Positions 1 through 8,582 of a stretch of DNA of 64,000 nucleotides are shown here, one piece after another. Each line of letters opens with the position of its first letter. The first letter of the stretch is position 1. A program made the translations under genes and the position numbers. Origin of the DNA: Desulfatibacillum aliphaticivorans DSM 15576 (GTDB lineage: Bacteria; Desulfobacterota; Desulfobacteria; Desulfobacterales; Desulfatibacillaceae); the NCBI RefSeq assembly GCF_000429905.1, contig NZ_AUCT01000032.1, positions 15,511 through 79,510 on the forward strand, read 5' to 3'. The notes under the pieces were generated by a model. That model was not told the DNA's origin, ran no database searches, and saw only the letters and a program-made list of their open reading frames with translations.

Positions 1-503
1 TTTACGGGCGGAATGCCGGAAAGGCCTCCGGCGCCTGCCCCGCGGATTAGGGAGATAAGCATCCATTCGGCATTATCGTCTGCATGATGCCCCAGGGCGA
101 CAAAGTCGTAGCCATGCTCCTGCATGGCGCGGGAAAAAAAGGCTTTGCGGGCCTCCCTGGCCGCCTCCTCCAGGCTCAGCCCCGACTCTTTTCGGGCGGC
201 CGCAACGTCCACGGTTTCCATATGAAAGGGCACATCCAGGCTGTTAGCCAATTCCTGCACAAAGAGGGCGTCCCTGTCCGATTCCTCCCCGCGCAGGCAA
301 TGGTTTACGTGGGCCACGCCCAGTTGCAGGGCGAACTCCTTTTGAAGACGGGACAGAACGTGCACCAGGGCGGTGGAGTCCGGCCCGCCGCTCACGCCCG
401 CCAGAACGCGGGCGCCGCGAAAAAGCAAGCCCTGTTCATACAGGGCTTGGCGGACTTTTTCCAAAAAAGAATCCACAATGGGCGGAACATGCCCTGCAGT
501 CAT
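1..503 (-). CDS. tilS: tRNA(Ile)-lysidine synthase, N-terminal part (runs off the window start)
   Basis: TilS uses ATP to attach lysine to C34 of the tRNA-Ile CAU anticodon, changing its decoding from AUG to AUA. Reading the minus strand from the ATG at 503, the N-terminal PP-loop ATPase motif SGGPDST appears at about residues 38-44. It is followed by AHVNHCLRGEES and the downstream GHHADDNAEW segment, the typical TilS order. About 167 residues are present; the C-terminal domains lie outside the window, so completeness cannot be judged. The usual GHHxDDQxET is GHHADDNAEW here, a mild deviation. The gene lies just downstream of a DUF3568-type lipoprotein on the same strand, separated by 33 bases. 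The PP-loop assignment is seen directly; the tRNA specificity is family knowledge. Confidence 0.9.
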   Translation of the reverse strand, partial: MTAGHVPPIVDSFLEKVRQALYEQGLLFRGARVLAGVSGGPDSTALVHVLSRLQKEFALQLGVAHVNHCLRGEESDRDALFVQELANSLDVPFHMETVDVAAARKESGLSLEEAAREARKAFFSRAMQEHGYDFVALGHHADDNAEWMLISLIRGAGAGGLSGIPPV

Positions 504-536
504 TTGGGGGCCTCCGTCCTTATGGCGTGGGAAGGC

Positions 537-926
537 CTAAAGGCGTTCCTGAATGTGGCTATGGATGGTTTCGGAAATCTGACGGTCCCAGACTCCCACG
601 TATCCCACGCGAATTCCGATTTGGGTGATTTTAGGATCCAGCATGGTGACTTTGATGGTGACCGGCTTGTCTCCCGCCCTGCGGCCGTTGAACGTAGTGG
701 TAATGCCGTCGTCCACCTTGGAGTCAATGCTGATTTTCAGCTCATTTATCACCGCGTTAGTCACGGATACGGCTTTGGCGTAAGTAGCCGGATAAGACCG
801 CACCAGTTCCCCTTTAACGTACGTAAAAGCCCCCGCGCCCGCGCCCGCGCCCAAGACCACCGCAGCGCATGAAGAGGTTGAAATCAGTACAATGGCGCAC
901 AGCAATGCCAACAAAGCTCTTTGCAT
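537..926 (-). CDS. DUF3568-like lipoprotein
   Basis: A 129-residue protein with an N-terminal hydrophobic signal (residues 1-19) ending in STSSC, consistent with a lipobox, although threonine rather than leucine sits at -3. A Gly/Ala-rich stretch (GAGAGAGAFTYVKGEL) follows, then a compact alpha/beta region with GRRAGDKPVTIKV and IRVGYVGVWDR. This pattern matches what I know of the DUF3568 family, small envelope lipoproteins common in Desulfobacterota with no established function. It is probably anchored in the inner or outer membrane facing the periplasm. It precedes tilS on the same strand. No enzyme motif is visible. Confidence 0.75.
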   Translation of the reverse strand: MQRALLALLCAIVLISTSSCAAVVLGAGAGAGAFTYVKGELVRSYPATYAKAVSVTNAVINELKISIDSKVDDGITTTFNGRRAGDKPVTIKVTMLDPKITQIGIRVGYVGVWDRQISETIHSHIQERL

Positions 927-1007
927 AAGAAAATCCTCCGTGATCTGATAGTTTCCTGATCCGCAGGCCTAAGATTAGGCTACATTCTCTGATGTGTCAA
1001 CGGCGCA

Positions 1008-1036
1008 TTGACAGGAGTAGTAATAGTGCTGATTAT
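1008..1036 (+). promoter_or_regulatory. Sigma70-type promoter for the small cysteine-rich gene
   Basis: A perfect TTGACA (1008-1013) is separated by 17 bases from GATTAT (1031-1036, 4/6 match to TATAAT). Transcription would start near 1043. This supports the downstream TTG start at 1080, because any start at 1008 would lie inside the promoter itself. Confidence 0.55.
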
Positions 1037-1079
1037 GTTATATAATACCGAACCCTTTAACCGGCAAAGGGGGTCGCCT

Positions 1080-1298
1080 TTGGAACTCATTGATTTCAAG
1101 TATGTATACTGCCCCGTGATGGAGAAGGAATTGCGCCTCAAGAGGCTTTACAAAACCCGTGCAAATGGTAAAAGCACCAGGAAGAAGGTGATCGATTGCA
1201 CGGGCGCATTGAGGTGCGGAGCCTGCTCGGTCATGGATGAAAAGGTGATTTTCGATTTTTCCAACTGCCCTTTTCGGGATGTAAATTTTTTTGATTAA
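1080..1298 (+). CDS. Small cysteine-containing protein, unknown function
   Basis: A 72-residue protein beginning with TTG at 1080, chosen because AAAGGGGG lies about 7 bases upstream and a good promoter sits at 1008-1036. It is rich in basic residues and has cysteines in YVYCPV, IDCTGALRCGACS and SNCPF, giving a C-x6-C-x2-C core that could bind zinc or an Fe-S cluster. I do not recognise a family. It lies alone, transcribed away from the divergent DUF3568 lipoprotein. The metal-binding role is inference from cysteine spacing only. Confidence 0.6.
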   Translation: MELIDFKYVYCPVMEKELRLKRLYKTRANGKSTRKKVIDCTGALRCGACSVMDEKVIFDFSNCPFRDVNFFD

Positions 1299-1379
1299 CC
1301 CTTGGCGGGACCGGCCGGGGCGCGCCGGATCATAAACGGCCGCCCCGCCGGCCCCCATGCTTTGCGCCAGAGGCTTTAT

Positions 1380-1835
1380 ATGGACGAAAAACTTATTAAA
1401 ACGCACGACCTTCCCAACGGACTTACCTTAAACATTTATGACGGCTCAAAAAAAATCGCTGACAAAGGGGAATTTCAAAGCGAGCACGCTTCCACGGCTC
1501 AGCGCAAGCTGGAAGGCGACATCTGGCTGGTCTCCATGACTCTGCGGATGGAAGTGCCTGTTCTGGACTCCTACTTTGTACAGGATGGAAGCTCCGCAAT
1601 GACCCGCGAAAAAGTGGTTCAGGTTCTTGGAGAAACAGTCTTGTTTGAAAAAACCATGGCCCGGAACCTGGTTCATTCCAGCGAAAAGGACGAAATTTTC
1701 GAGCAGGTGGCGAAAGAAGCTGAAAAAAGCATGATCCCCTACCTCTCCCATCCGGAGTTCGGGAAAAAATTTGTTTATAAGGTCTACGCGGACGAAACAT
1801 CCCCCGCCGCCATGCATAGGAAAGGCCTGCTGTAA
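1380..1835 (+). CDS. Conserved-looking hypothetical protein
   Basis: A 151-residue soluble protein starting at the ATG at 1380. It has no signal peptide, membrane segment or recognisable motif. The first third is a beta-rich region (NGLTLNIYDGSKKIADKGEF). The middle reads like an alpha/beta domain with KLEGDIWLVSMTLRMEVPV, and the end is helical and charged. Codon use resembles the surrounding genes, which supports it being real. An antisense frame over the same bases is less convincing. The next gene follows within 55 bases, so the two may be co-transcribed. Function unknown. Confidence 0.65.
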   Translation: MDEKLIKTHDLPNGLTLNIYDGSKKIADKGEFQSEHASTAQRKLEGDIWLVSMTLRMEVPVLDSYFVQDGSSAMTREKVVQVLGETVLFEKTMARNLVHSSEKDEIFEQVAKEAEKSMIPYLSHPEFGKKFVYKVYADETSPAAMHRKGLL

Positions 1836-1888
1836 CGGAAAACGCAATGCGGCTCATCCGCCGCTATATAATACAGGATCCAAAGAAA

Positions 1889-2311
1889 ATGATTAAAAAC
1901 ATATCCGAAAGCATGAAGGAATACGCCGAAATGGCGGTCCAGTTCGCCAAAAATTTTTTTGACGCCGACCTGGACTACTCCGAAGACAGCCTGCAAAAAG
2001 TGGATGAAGTCATTTCGGCCTACCGAAGCGGCCAGGTTTTCGATCCCAAAGAGCTTACCCCGGAACAGGAGGAGGACCTCTGGGTTTTCTCCAAAATGAT
2101 AGGCGGCTACGTGGGGGAAGTGATTATTCGCAATTTGGGAGGAAACTGGTACACCCGGAAGCTGGATGATTTAAACCTGACCATTGTCCTGCAGATAGCC
2201 GACCAAGTGGAAGGCTCCCCCCCGGACATGGTGTTTCAATGCATGACCGAGCCTTTTCGGACCGTGGAAGCCTTTTATGAGGAAGCTAAAAAATCGCTTT
2301 CCGTGCATTAA
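1889..2311 (+). CDS. Hypothetical protein, possibly DUF3806-like
   Basis: A 140-residue acidic, helical protein. I prefer the ATG at 1889 (AGGATCCAAAGAAA upstream) over the ATG at 1847, because a TATAAT sequence at 1866-1871 lies between them. Starting at 1847 would add 14 residues. The segment GGYVGEVIIRNLGGNWY (about residues 86-102) recalls a conserved core in DUF3806-type proteins, but this is memory and low confidence. There is no signal peptide. A hairpin lies immediately downstream (2332-2368). Role unknown. Confidence 0.65.
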   Translation: MIKNISESMKEYAEMAVQFAKNFFDADLDYSEDSLQKVDEVISAYRSGQVFDPKELTPEQEEDLWVFSKMIGGYVGEVIIRNLGGNWYTRKLDDLNLTIVLQIADQVEGSPPDMVFQCMTEPFRTVEAFYEEAKKSLSVH

Positions 2312-2331
2312 TGAGCCGACTCGGCGCTTGA

Positions 2332-2368
2332 GGCCCAAGGCCTTGTATACAGGTTATTATCTTGGGCC
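2332..2368. terminator. Terminator-like hairpin
   Basis: GGCCCAAG (2332-2339) pairs with CTTGGGCC (2361-2368). There is no U-run after it, so it may end transcription weakly or act as a stabilising structure between the hypothetical gene and ahbB. Confidence 0.35.
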
Positions 2369-2464
2369 GGCCGGCTTCCCTTGAAATTTCAGGCCGTATG
2401 GAGTATTTGGATAAGACTTATTGATTGAAGGTCTTGTATTCCAATCCAAACTTGGTAAGGATCC

Positions 2465-2947
2465 ATGCTGACAGACGTTGACAAAAAGGTGGTCGCCGCT
2501 ATTCAGGGGGATATTCCCATTTCTCAAAGGCCCTACAAAGAGCTTGCGGAATCCATTGGGATTTCGGAAGCCCAGTTTCTTGAAGCCGTCAGAAAACTCC
2601 ATGATCAAGGCGTAATCCGGCGTTTTGGGGCCACGATACGGCATCAGAAGTCCGGGTTTTCGGCTAATGCCATGGTTGCCTGGAAGGTGGATGAAGCCAA
2701 GGTGCATGAGGTGGGTAAGATCTTTGCGGGCTTTAAAGGCGTTTCCCATTGCTACCGCAGAAACCCCGTAAGTACATGGCCTTACAATCTGTACACCATG
2801 ATTCACGCCCAGGCCCAGGAGGAGTGCGTGGAAATGGCCCGGGAAATGGCCCATACAGTTGGAGTGGAGGACTACAACCTGCTTTTTTCCAAGCGGGAGC
2901 TTAAGAAAACCTCCATGGAGTACTTTCCGTCCGACGACGACGACTAA
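2465..2947 (+). CDS. ahbB: Siroheme decarboxylase subunit (AhbB-like, Lrp/AsnC fold)
   Basis: AhbA/AhbB convert siroheme to 12,18-didecarboxysiroheme in the alternative haem pathway of sulfate reducers and archaea. The 160-residue protein has an N-terminal winged helix of AsnC/Lrp type (about 1-60). A ferredoxin-like domain follows, with RRFGATIRHQKSGF, the conserved VSHCYRR (about 95-101) and WPYNLYTMIHA. These are hallmarks of the beta-type decarboxylase rather than of a true Lrp regulator, whose amino-acid-binding signature is not evident. The start is ATG at 2465 with AAGGATCC upstream. The gene is alone here: no ahbA, ahbC or hemB neighbour is visible. The product relies on siroheme, also the cofactor of the dsrAB product in this window. 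An assignment as AhbA cannot be fully excluded. Confidence 0.85.
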   Translation: MLTDVDKKVVAAIQGDIPISQRPYKELAESIGISEAQFLEAVRKLHDQGVIRRFGATIRHQKSGFSANAMVAWKVDEAKVHEVGKIFAGFKGVSHCYRRNPVSTWPYNLYTMIHAQAQEECVEMAREMAHTVGVEDYNLLFSKRELKKTSMEYFPSDDDD

Positions 2948-2956
2948 ATCAAACTC

Positions 2957-4036
2957 CTATACAGCCATGTCCACCTGCTGGACTGTGGCCACCTCCCCGG
3001 TTTCCTTGACAAAAACGCCGGTTTGCCGGACCTTGCCCTGCAACTCGTTGTCCTGGTCCTTGATGTCAAACTGGGTGGTCAGCCCGGAAGTGGAAATAGC
3101 CCCCACATTAGCCTCTTTTAAGGACTGCAGCGTCTGGTTTCCCTCGCCGTCCACGGTCCACACGCGCAACTGCCCGAAAACCGCATCAGACTCGTCAATC
3201 CAGTTGTTTCCGTCCTCGTCGTACTGAGCCAGTTCCTCAAAACCATTGCCCGAAGTGGGGCCGAACAACTCGCTGCCGTCGTTGATCATGCCGTCCTGAT
3301 TTTTGTCCAGGGCGAGAAACCCGCTTCCCTGGGCCAGGGTGGACACATTTTCCATGTCTCCGTCCGCATCCAGGTCAAAGCTGAATTTGGAGGACGTCAA
3401 ACTGGCGGCCGGAGCGTTGAAATTGATGACCAGAGGATCCACAATGGTTCCGGCCCGGAACTCAAAATTTTCCTCCGTATAGTATTCACGCTGCATGACC
3501 AGGTCCAGGGAGAAGTTGATGGACCTGCCGTCCGCCGTTTTTATTTCGCCCTGGGCCGAAAAAGAGGTGGCTTCCTTTTCGTAATAGGATTCGTGATATT
3601 TGTATTGGATTCCCCAGTCCGGCGCAGCCGCTTCTTCCACAGGGGCCTCCCCCTCAACAGGAACGCTTTCCGGCTGCTTCACTTCCTTCATGAAGTCAGA
3701 CAGGGTTTTCAGCTTGATTTTCTTGCCGAACAGCGTCTCCAGGAGCATCTTGACCAGGTACCCCTCCTTTTCCATGTATTCCGCTTCTTCGGCCAGGATT
3801 TCGGAAAGGGTTTCGGTCTGATTTTCCACGGCGGCCTTTTTTACCTGCTTGGCGCCTTTGGCAAGGTCTTTGGCGAGATCCGACAGGCTGATCGTGTCCT
3901 TGGGGCCTTGGGCTTCGCCTTCCTCGGCGTCCACGGAGCCGTCGCGCATCTGGATGCGCAAGGATTCACGCTTTTCAGTTCTTTCAGTGTAGGTTCGGAA
4001 AGATTGAAGGTTTAGATTGGCTTGTTGTATTTTCAT
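2957..4036 (-). CDS. EF-hand/VCBS-type calcium-binding protein
   Basis: A 359-residue protein. The start ATG at 4036 is preceded by AAGGGAG, so a longer reading from 4087 is unlikely. There is no signal peptide. The N-terminal half is charged and helical, and includes LETLFGKKIKLKTLSDFMKEV. The middle has a beta region around YYEKEATSFSAQGEIKT. The C-terminal third carries Ca2+-type loops: DLDADGDMENV, DKNQDGMINDGSELFG and DEDGNNWIDESD. The block GSGFLALDKNQDG...SELFGP...GNGFEELAQYDEDGN is characteristic of a calcium-binding module seen in RTX/VCBS-type exported proteins. How this protein would be exported is not evident. It converges on ahbB with a 9-base gap. Confidence 0.75.
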   Translation of the reverse strand: MKIQQANLNLQSFRTYTERTEKRESLRIQMRDGSVDAEEGEAQGPKDTISLSDLAKDLAKGAKQVKKAAVENQTETLSEILAEEAEYMEKEGYLVKMLLETLFGKKIKLKTLSDFMKEVKQPESVPVEGEAPVEEAAAPDWGIQYKYHESYYEKEATSFSAQGEIKTADGRSINFSLDLVMQREYYTEENFEFRAGTIVDPLVINFNAPAASLTSSKFSFDLDADGDMENVSTLAQGSGFLALDKNQDGMINDGSELFGPTSGNGFEELAQYDEDGNNWIDESDAVFGQLRVWTVDGEGNQTLQSLKEANVGAISTSGLTTQFDIKDQDNELQGKVRQTGVFVKETGEVATVQQVDMAV

Positions 4037-4121
4037 GTTATGCGCTCCCTTGCATAAAGACGTCCCTGTTTTTCGGAGTATCGGCAATAGAGCGGCTGGG
4101 CTTTAATATAAGCCGATGAGG

Positions 4122-5141
4122 CTATCTTATGCGGATCAGGGCTTTGGCATAGTGAGCGATGCGCTTCAGGTCATGAAAGAGGGGCTGGGGGTCGTGTTCT
4201 ATAAAAAGGGCGGGCGCGGATCGGAATATGCGCTGATAAATAAAGGGATGGAGCAGGCTTTGGGCAAGATAGCCTATCCCTTTGGGGGCATGATGATTTC
4301 TCAGCAGCGCAAGCCCCAGGTCCATGTATGTCTTTCCTATCAGCCTGGAGCAAAGCCGCCCAAGGCCCGGTGCGCATTGCTTTTTAAACCTTTGTAAAAT
4401 AAGCAACCGTTGCAGAAAATTGTTCGCCTGCTTTTTTTCCTTTTGCTCCATATCCCAATTGTAGCGGGCAAGCGGTTTATCGATAAACGCAAACCTGCAA
4501 CGGGACGCCAGCCTGAGCCATAGGTCGAAATCCTCGGCGAACGGCAGCGATTCGTCAAAGCCGCCCAGCAAGTCGAAAACCTCTTTCCGGATCATGGCGG
4601 TAATCGTGGAAGGCAGCAGGTTTAAATTCTCCAAGGCAATCTTGCAATAGTCCGGGCCAATCAAATACACAGGTGCGTACTCACTATTGGAACTGCTGTT
4701 CAAAAAGGACAGATCTTCAGGACGGACCCAGTGGTACGGAGGGCGGCCAAGGGATTCAAACACGATAAAGTTGCTGTAAACGACCGAAACCTCCGGGTGC
4801 TTATCCAAGACCTCCGCCCGTTTCTCCAGGCTTCCGGGAAGAGCCTCGTCATCCGCGTCCAGAAATGCTATGTACTCTCCTCGTGCAACTCTCAACCCGG
4901 CGTTCCTCGCCCTGGCGCGGCCCAGGTTTTCCTGTTCCTGATAAACGATTTGCTTTTTTTCTGCGTAGCTCCGGCAAATATAGCCCGTATCGTCCGTGGA
5001 TCCGTCGTTCACTACAATAATTTCCACGTCAGGCCCACGTTGCTCCAGAATGGAGTCAATGGCGTTGGCAATGCAATCCTGGCCGTTAAAAACCGGGATA
5101 ATGACGGATACTTTAAATGGATTTTGGGCGTCTTTGTTCAT
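4122..5141 (-). CDS. Family 2 glycosyltransferase (GT-A fold)
   Basis: Transfers a sugar from a nucleotide-activated donor, most likely in surface polysaccharide or lipopolysaccharide assembly on the cytoplasmic face. The N-terminus KVSVIIPVFNGQDCIANAI, the nucleotide-binding VVNDGSTDDT, the metal-binding FLDADDE (DxD) and the acidic FAEDFDLWLRLASR (catalytic ED) are all visible in the expected GT2 order. The C-terminal about 100 residues are amphipathic. The start is uncertain: ATG 5141 puts the catalytic domain near the N-terminus, while ATG 5177 or TTG 5186 would add 12-15 residues; none has a strong ribosome site. It is divergent from the flippase gene at 5291, fitting a glycan locus. Confidence 0.88.
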   Translation of the reverse strand: MNKDAQNPFKVSVIIPVFNGQDCIANAIDSILEQRGPDVEIIVVNDGSTDDTGYICRSYAEKKQIVYQEQENLGRARARNAGLRVARGEYIAFLDADDEALPGSLEKRAEVLDKHPEVSVVYSNFIVFESLGRPPYHWVRPEDLSFLNSSSNSEYAPVYLIGPDYCKIALENLNLLPSTITAMIRKEVFDLLGGFDESLPFAEDFDLWLRLASRCRFAFIDKPLARYNWDMEQKEKKQANNFLQRLLILQRFKKQCAPGLGRLCSRLIGKTYMDLGLALLRNHHAPKGIGYLAQSLLHPFIYQRIFRSAPALFIEHDPQPLFHDLKRIAHYAKALIRIR

Positions 5142-5290
5142 ATGCGCGGGAACAAGAAAAAAGTTGGTTAACAGCATTGATTTCAAAAACTAAGTATAAA
5201 GGGCCGTGCGTCCTGTCAACAAAAGAGTTGCTAAAAAAACTGCTGTTTGATAGGTATTTCCGTTCTTTCCGGTCGATATGCTGAGGATCT

Positions 5291-6856
5291 ATGCGCTTGC
5301 TCAACAGAATTATCAGAGGGTCGGTTTTTCGAGTAGGAAGCCTTCTGCTTCAGATCGCCCTCACCTTCATTATGATGCCCTATATAGTCAACAGCCTGGG
5401 CATCCGTATGTACGGATTCTGGGCCTTGGCATGCGCCTTTGTGGGTTATTTCGGCTTGATGGACATAGGACTCGCCTCAGCCGTGGTCCGCTACGTCTCC
5501 CGGGCATTGGGCGCCAATGACAAACAGGATGTAAACCGGGTTGCAAGCACCGCCTTTTTTACCTTCAGCGGTTTGGGCATGGCCGCCTTGTTGGCCACTC
5601 TTATCCTGGCGTTTTTGTCCAACTGGTTCTTTAAAAGCCCTGACGAATCCAAAATTTTCGGCCAGGTGATCCTGATTACCGGGGCGGGCTTCGCCTTGAG
5701 CTTTCCCATGCGCGTTTTCGCCGGGCTGCTTAACGCCCGCATGCGTCAGGATCTCCAGTCTTTGACATCCATGCTCAGATTGCTGGTCGCCAATGCACTG
5801 ATTTATCTGTCGTTATCTAACGGGTATGGAATTATGGCCCTGGCTTTGAGTTATCTGGCGGCCGACATATTCATGCACACCCTCACGGCTTTCATGGCCT
5901 ATAGAATATATCCCGGCTTGCAAATCCGGCCCTCCCTCATGTCCACAGCCAGCCTTAAAACCTTATTTTCATACGGCGGCATATCCTTTTGGGCCAAATT
6001 GGCCGGAATCTTCCAGTTTCGGACCCCGCCCATCCTCATCGCAATTTACCTCAATGCCAACTACGTCACCCTGTTTCATGTCGGCGCCAGGCTGCTTCAG
6101 ATCTACTCTGCGCTGGTTGACAGCGTGGCCAGCATGGGCGGCCCCATGTACAGTTGGCAGGAAGCCAGGGGCGACAAGCAGGCTCTGCAAAATTCCTTTT
6201 TGCATTTTATCCGGATCAGCAGTTTGTTCGCCGTTTTTATTGGGGCGTCCATTGTTTTTTTCGGAAAAGACTTTGTCACGGTGTGGATGGGGAAAGGGTA
6301 TGTAACAAGCTATTACATCATATTAATCCTGGGCGCGCCCACCATTATCGCGGCGACCCAAGGTCCGGCCGTAAACCTGTTGTTCAGCATTTCCCGCCAT
6401 CGTTTCATGGCTATCATCAACACGGTGGAGACCGTGATCGGCTTGCTGCTATCCATGATTTTACTCCCCTATTACGGAATTTACGGCGTGGCCGCCGCAC
6501 TCGGCGTTTCCACCTTGTTATGCAAGTCCGTGATTCTTGCCTATTACACCTGCAAGTGCATTGAAGTCCCCGGCAAAGATTACGTCAGGGCTTTCGCTAT
6601 GCCAAACCTTAAGCTCCTGGCCGCCATGGGTTTTTATTTCTACCTCATTTCGGATTATTTGAAGCCCACCTACGCCAGCATCATGGGGCTCGCCGGAGTT
6701 CAGATGCTGCTGTTTATTCCCGTGATCTACTTTTTTGTGCTGGAAAAAGAGGATCGGATCGCCTTGGCCGGTGTTCTAAAAGCCCGCAAGATGGGCGATG
6801 ATCCGCTCTCTGCAGCCCATCCCGCCGACATCGACAAAGACGCTTCTTGTCAGTAG
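5291..6856 (+). CDS. Polysaccharide flippase, Wzx/MOP superfamily
   Basis: A 521-residue multispanning membrane protein with about 12-14 hydrophobic segments. It begins MRLLNRIIRGSVFRVGSLLLQIALTF, then MPYIVNSLGIRMYGFWALA, the typical start of the polysaccharide transporter branch of the MOP exporters. Such proteins move undecaprenyl-linked or other lipid-linked oligosaccharides across the inner membrane. The duplicated architecture is seen in a second half beginning near LKTLFSYGGISFWAKLAG. It is divergent from the GT2 gene with a 149-base space and overlaps the end of the convergent DUF1848 gene by 7 bases. Substrate cannot be told from sequence. Confidence 0.85.
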   Translation: MRLLNRIIRGSVFRVGSLLLQIALTFIMMPYIVNSLGIRMYGFWALACAFVGYFGLMDIGLASAVVRYVSRALGANDKQDVNRVASTAFFTFSGLGMAALLATLILAFLSNWFFKSPDESKIFGQVILITGAGFALSFPMRVFAGLLNARMRQDLQSLTSMLRLLVANALIYLSLSNGYGIMALALSYLAADIFMHTLTAFMAYRIYPGLQIRPSLMSTASLKTLFSYGGISFWAKLAGIFQFRTPPILIAIYLNANYVTLFHVGARLLQIYSALVDSVASMGGPMYSWQEARGDKQALQNSFLHFIRISSLFAVFIGASIVFFGKDFVTVWMGKGYVTSYYIILILGAPTIIAATQGPAVNLLFSISRHRFMAIINTVETVIGLLLSMILLPYYGIYGVAAALGVSTLLCKSVILAYYTCKCIEVPGKDYVRAFAMPNLKLLAAMGFYFYLISDYLKPTYASIMGLAGVQMLLFIPVIYFFVLEKEDRIALAGVLKARKMGDDPLSAAHPADIDKDASCQ

Positions 6857-7722
6857 CCTTCCGGGTTGGCGTAGCAATAAAGGCAGCTGTGCCTGCAAGG
6901 ATGAAGGGAGTAAGACCCAATGTCCCGGGACTCCATGCAACGGCACCCCTGGGAGGCCCTTTGGCCTTTGTCCTGTTTTTTGGAGAGCCCTGGCCCGTAT
7001 AATTTTTCCAACAAATCATGATTGATGCATGCGTGGGGTAGGATGCCGCAGTCCTTGGGCAGGATTCCCTCAAGCCTGTTTTCGCAGCAGGTGTACAGGG
7101 TAATGCCCCGGTCTTGCAGGACCGTTTGCATGCGCAAGAGGATTTCCGCCTGCCTTTCCGGGCCGGGAGGGGCGAAGGAAAAATTCTTTAAAACTTTAGT
7201 GCGTGTGACCAGTTTCCGATACACATCGACAAAACTGGTGACGCATCGGGCCACGCCGCAGGCGGCCGCTGCATCGGCGATGGCGACGAAATCCCCCAGA
7301 TTGTTCTGCGGGCCTTGCTCCGTTGTAAAATGGCAAATGGGGTCAAATCGCCAGGTTACCGCCTCCGGCCCGAATTGCTCCGCCAGCTTTTTCAGCGCTG
7401 CAAGGCGGTTTGCCAACGGCGGCGTCCGGGGCTCCAAAATAGGGGACTCCGAATTGATGGTAAAAACAAAAAAAAGATGATATCCTGTATCGATTAGGGC
7501 TGTCCCGTAGCCTCCACGCAGGAACGGGGAATAGTCCTTTGACCAAAATACTATGGAGTGAACTGCTTCATTGTCTGCAGGGACTTTGTGCATTATCTTG
7601 GAAAACGGGTTTTGCACTTCGAAAAAACCCTGCTTAACGCCGGCCATGAACCAGTCCATATAGAACGCAGGGATGTCTGTGCGTCTGGAAGCGGAAATAA
7701 CTGTTTTGAAATGCTTTTTCAC
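6850..7722 (-). CDS. DUF1848 protein (radical-SAM-like cysteine motif)
   Basis: A 290-residue protein starting at GTG 7722. The N-terminal VISASRRTDIPAFYMDWF and the FWSKDYSPF and TWRFDPI segments are typical of DUF1848. The C-terminus carries CRHSCLYCYANP, a C-x3-C-x2-C-like arrangement resembling a [4Fe-4S] radical SAM motif but placed at the wrong end of the protein. The reaction is unknown for the family, and I do not assign one. The 3' end overlaps the convergent flippase gene by 7 bases, and the start is 38 bases from the divergent TPR gene, so the promoter regions are shared. Confidence 0.82.
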   Translation of the reverse strand: MKKHFKTVISASRRTDIPAFYMDWFMAGVKQGFFEVQNPFSKIMHKVPADNEAVHSIVFWSKDYSPFLRGGYGTALIDTGYHLFFVFTINSESPILEPRTPPLANRLAALKKLAEQFGPEAVTWRFDPICHFTTEQGPQNNLGDFVAIADAAAACGVARCVTSFVDVYRKLVTRTKVLKNFSFAPPGPERQAEILLRMQTVLQDRGITLYTCCENRLEGILPKDCGILPHACINHDLLEKLYGPGLSKKQDKGQRASQGCRCMESRDIGSYSLHPCRHSCLYCYANPEGY

Positions 7723-7760
7723 GTTAGTTCCGATCCCGTGCAGGTCCTGGAGGTGAAGAA

Positions 7761-8582
7761 TTGAAGTTACACAAAGTTTGTTACGGCATCTTGTTCTTTT
7801 TTTATTTGGCCTCTTTTGTCTCCGCCAACCAGGGGCCCGGTGCAGCGATTTTCAAAGACATAAAAACCCATATAGAGGAAGCCTACTACACGGATAACAA
7901 AACAGAGCTTGAGGCGCAACTTAAACGGGCCTCGGCCTTGGTGAATAATAAGGAATTTGAGTGGTACGCTTATTATTACATGGCTTTTTGCCATAATCAT
8001 TTGTCCATGCTTACTCTGGAGTCGGACCCGGAACAGGCCCGGAAACACGTGGACGCAGCCTTTGAGAATGTGGACAAAGCCAAGGAAATCAACGAAGCCG
8101 CCGAGCTTTACGTGCTTTGTATTTCCATCATGGGAAAAAAAATCACCCTGGGCTCCTCGCTCATGCGCATGACTCGCGGTTTGGAAACCCTGCGGTACAT
8201 GGATAAAGCCAAGGAGCTGGACCCGGACATGCCCGGAGTTGTTTTTGAGCACGCCCTGACCGAATACCACACCCCGGTCAAGTTCGGCGGCGGCGTGGAT
8301 AAAGCCAAAGCCTTGCTGAAGAAGAATCTGAAGATCCTGGAAACCTACGAGCATCAGGATCCCTTGTATATAGATTGGCACCTGAGAGAGGACAATCTGG
8401 CCTGGCTGGCCTACTTTGAGGCGGAAACGGGAAACATATGCGAGGCGACGGAGTATTATAACGAAGCGGCTGCGCTTCGCCCCGATCATGCCTTTTTGAA
8501 TTCGGTGGTGGAAAAGAAACTTAACGAAAAAAAGAACGAACTCCTGCGCAGTAAGCAGGAAGGGGAAGAAGACCATGGCTAA
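7761..8582 (+). CDS. Exported TPR-like protein
   Basis: A 273-residue protein from TTG 7761, preceded by a good TGGAGGTG ribosome site. A signal peptide covers about residues 1-22 (KVCYGILFFFYLASFVSA), so it is probably periplasmic. The rest is helical with tetratricopeptide-like repeats (WYAYYYMAFCHNHLSML, ALTEYHTP, LAWLAYFEAETGNICEATEYYNEAAALRPDHA). It overlaps asnS by 8 bases, so the two are translationally coupled. That is odd, since an exported scaffold and a tRNA synthetase have no obvious shared role. It resembles in layout the protein at 22541-23338. Likely a protein-interaction scaffold; partner unknown. Confidence 0.75.
   Translation: MKLHKVCYGILFFFYLASFVSANQGPGAAIFKDIKTHIEEAYYTDNKTELEAQLKRASALVNNKEFEWYAYYYMAFCHNHLSMLTLESDPEQARKHVDAAFENVDKAKEINEAAELYVLCISIMGKKITLGSSLMRMTRGLETLRYMDKAKELDPDMPGVVFEHALTEYHTPVKFGGGVDKAKALLKKNLKILETYEHQDPLYIDWHLREDNLAWLAYFEAETGNICEATEYYNEAAALRPDHAFLNSVVEKKLNEKKNELLRSKQEGEEDHG

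Noticed and set aside
2465..2947. Lrp/AsnC transcription regulator
   Set aside because: The VSHCYRR and WPYNLYTMIH blocks point to siroheme decarboxylase rather than an amino-acid-responsive regulator.
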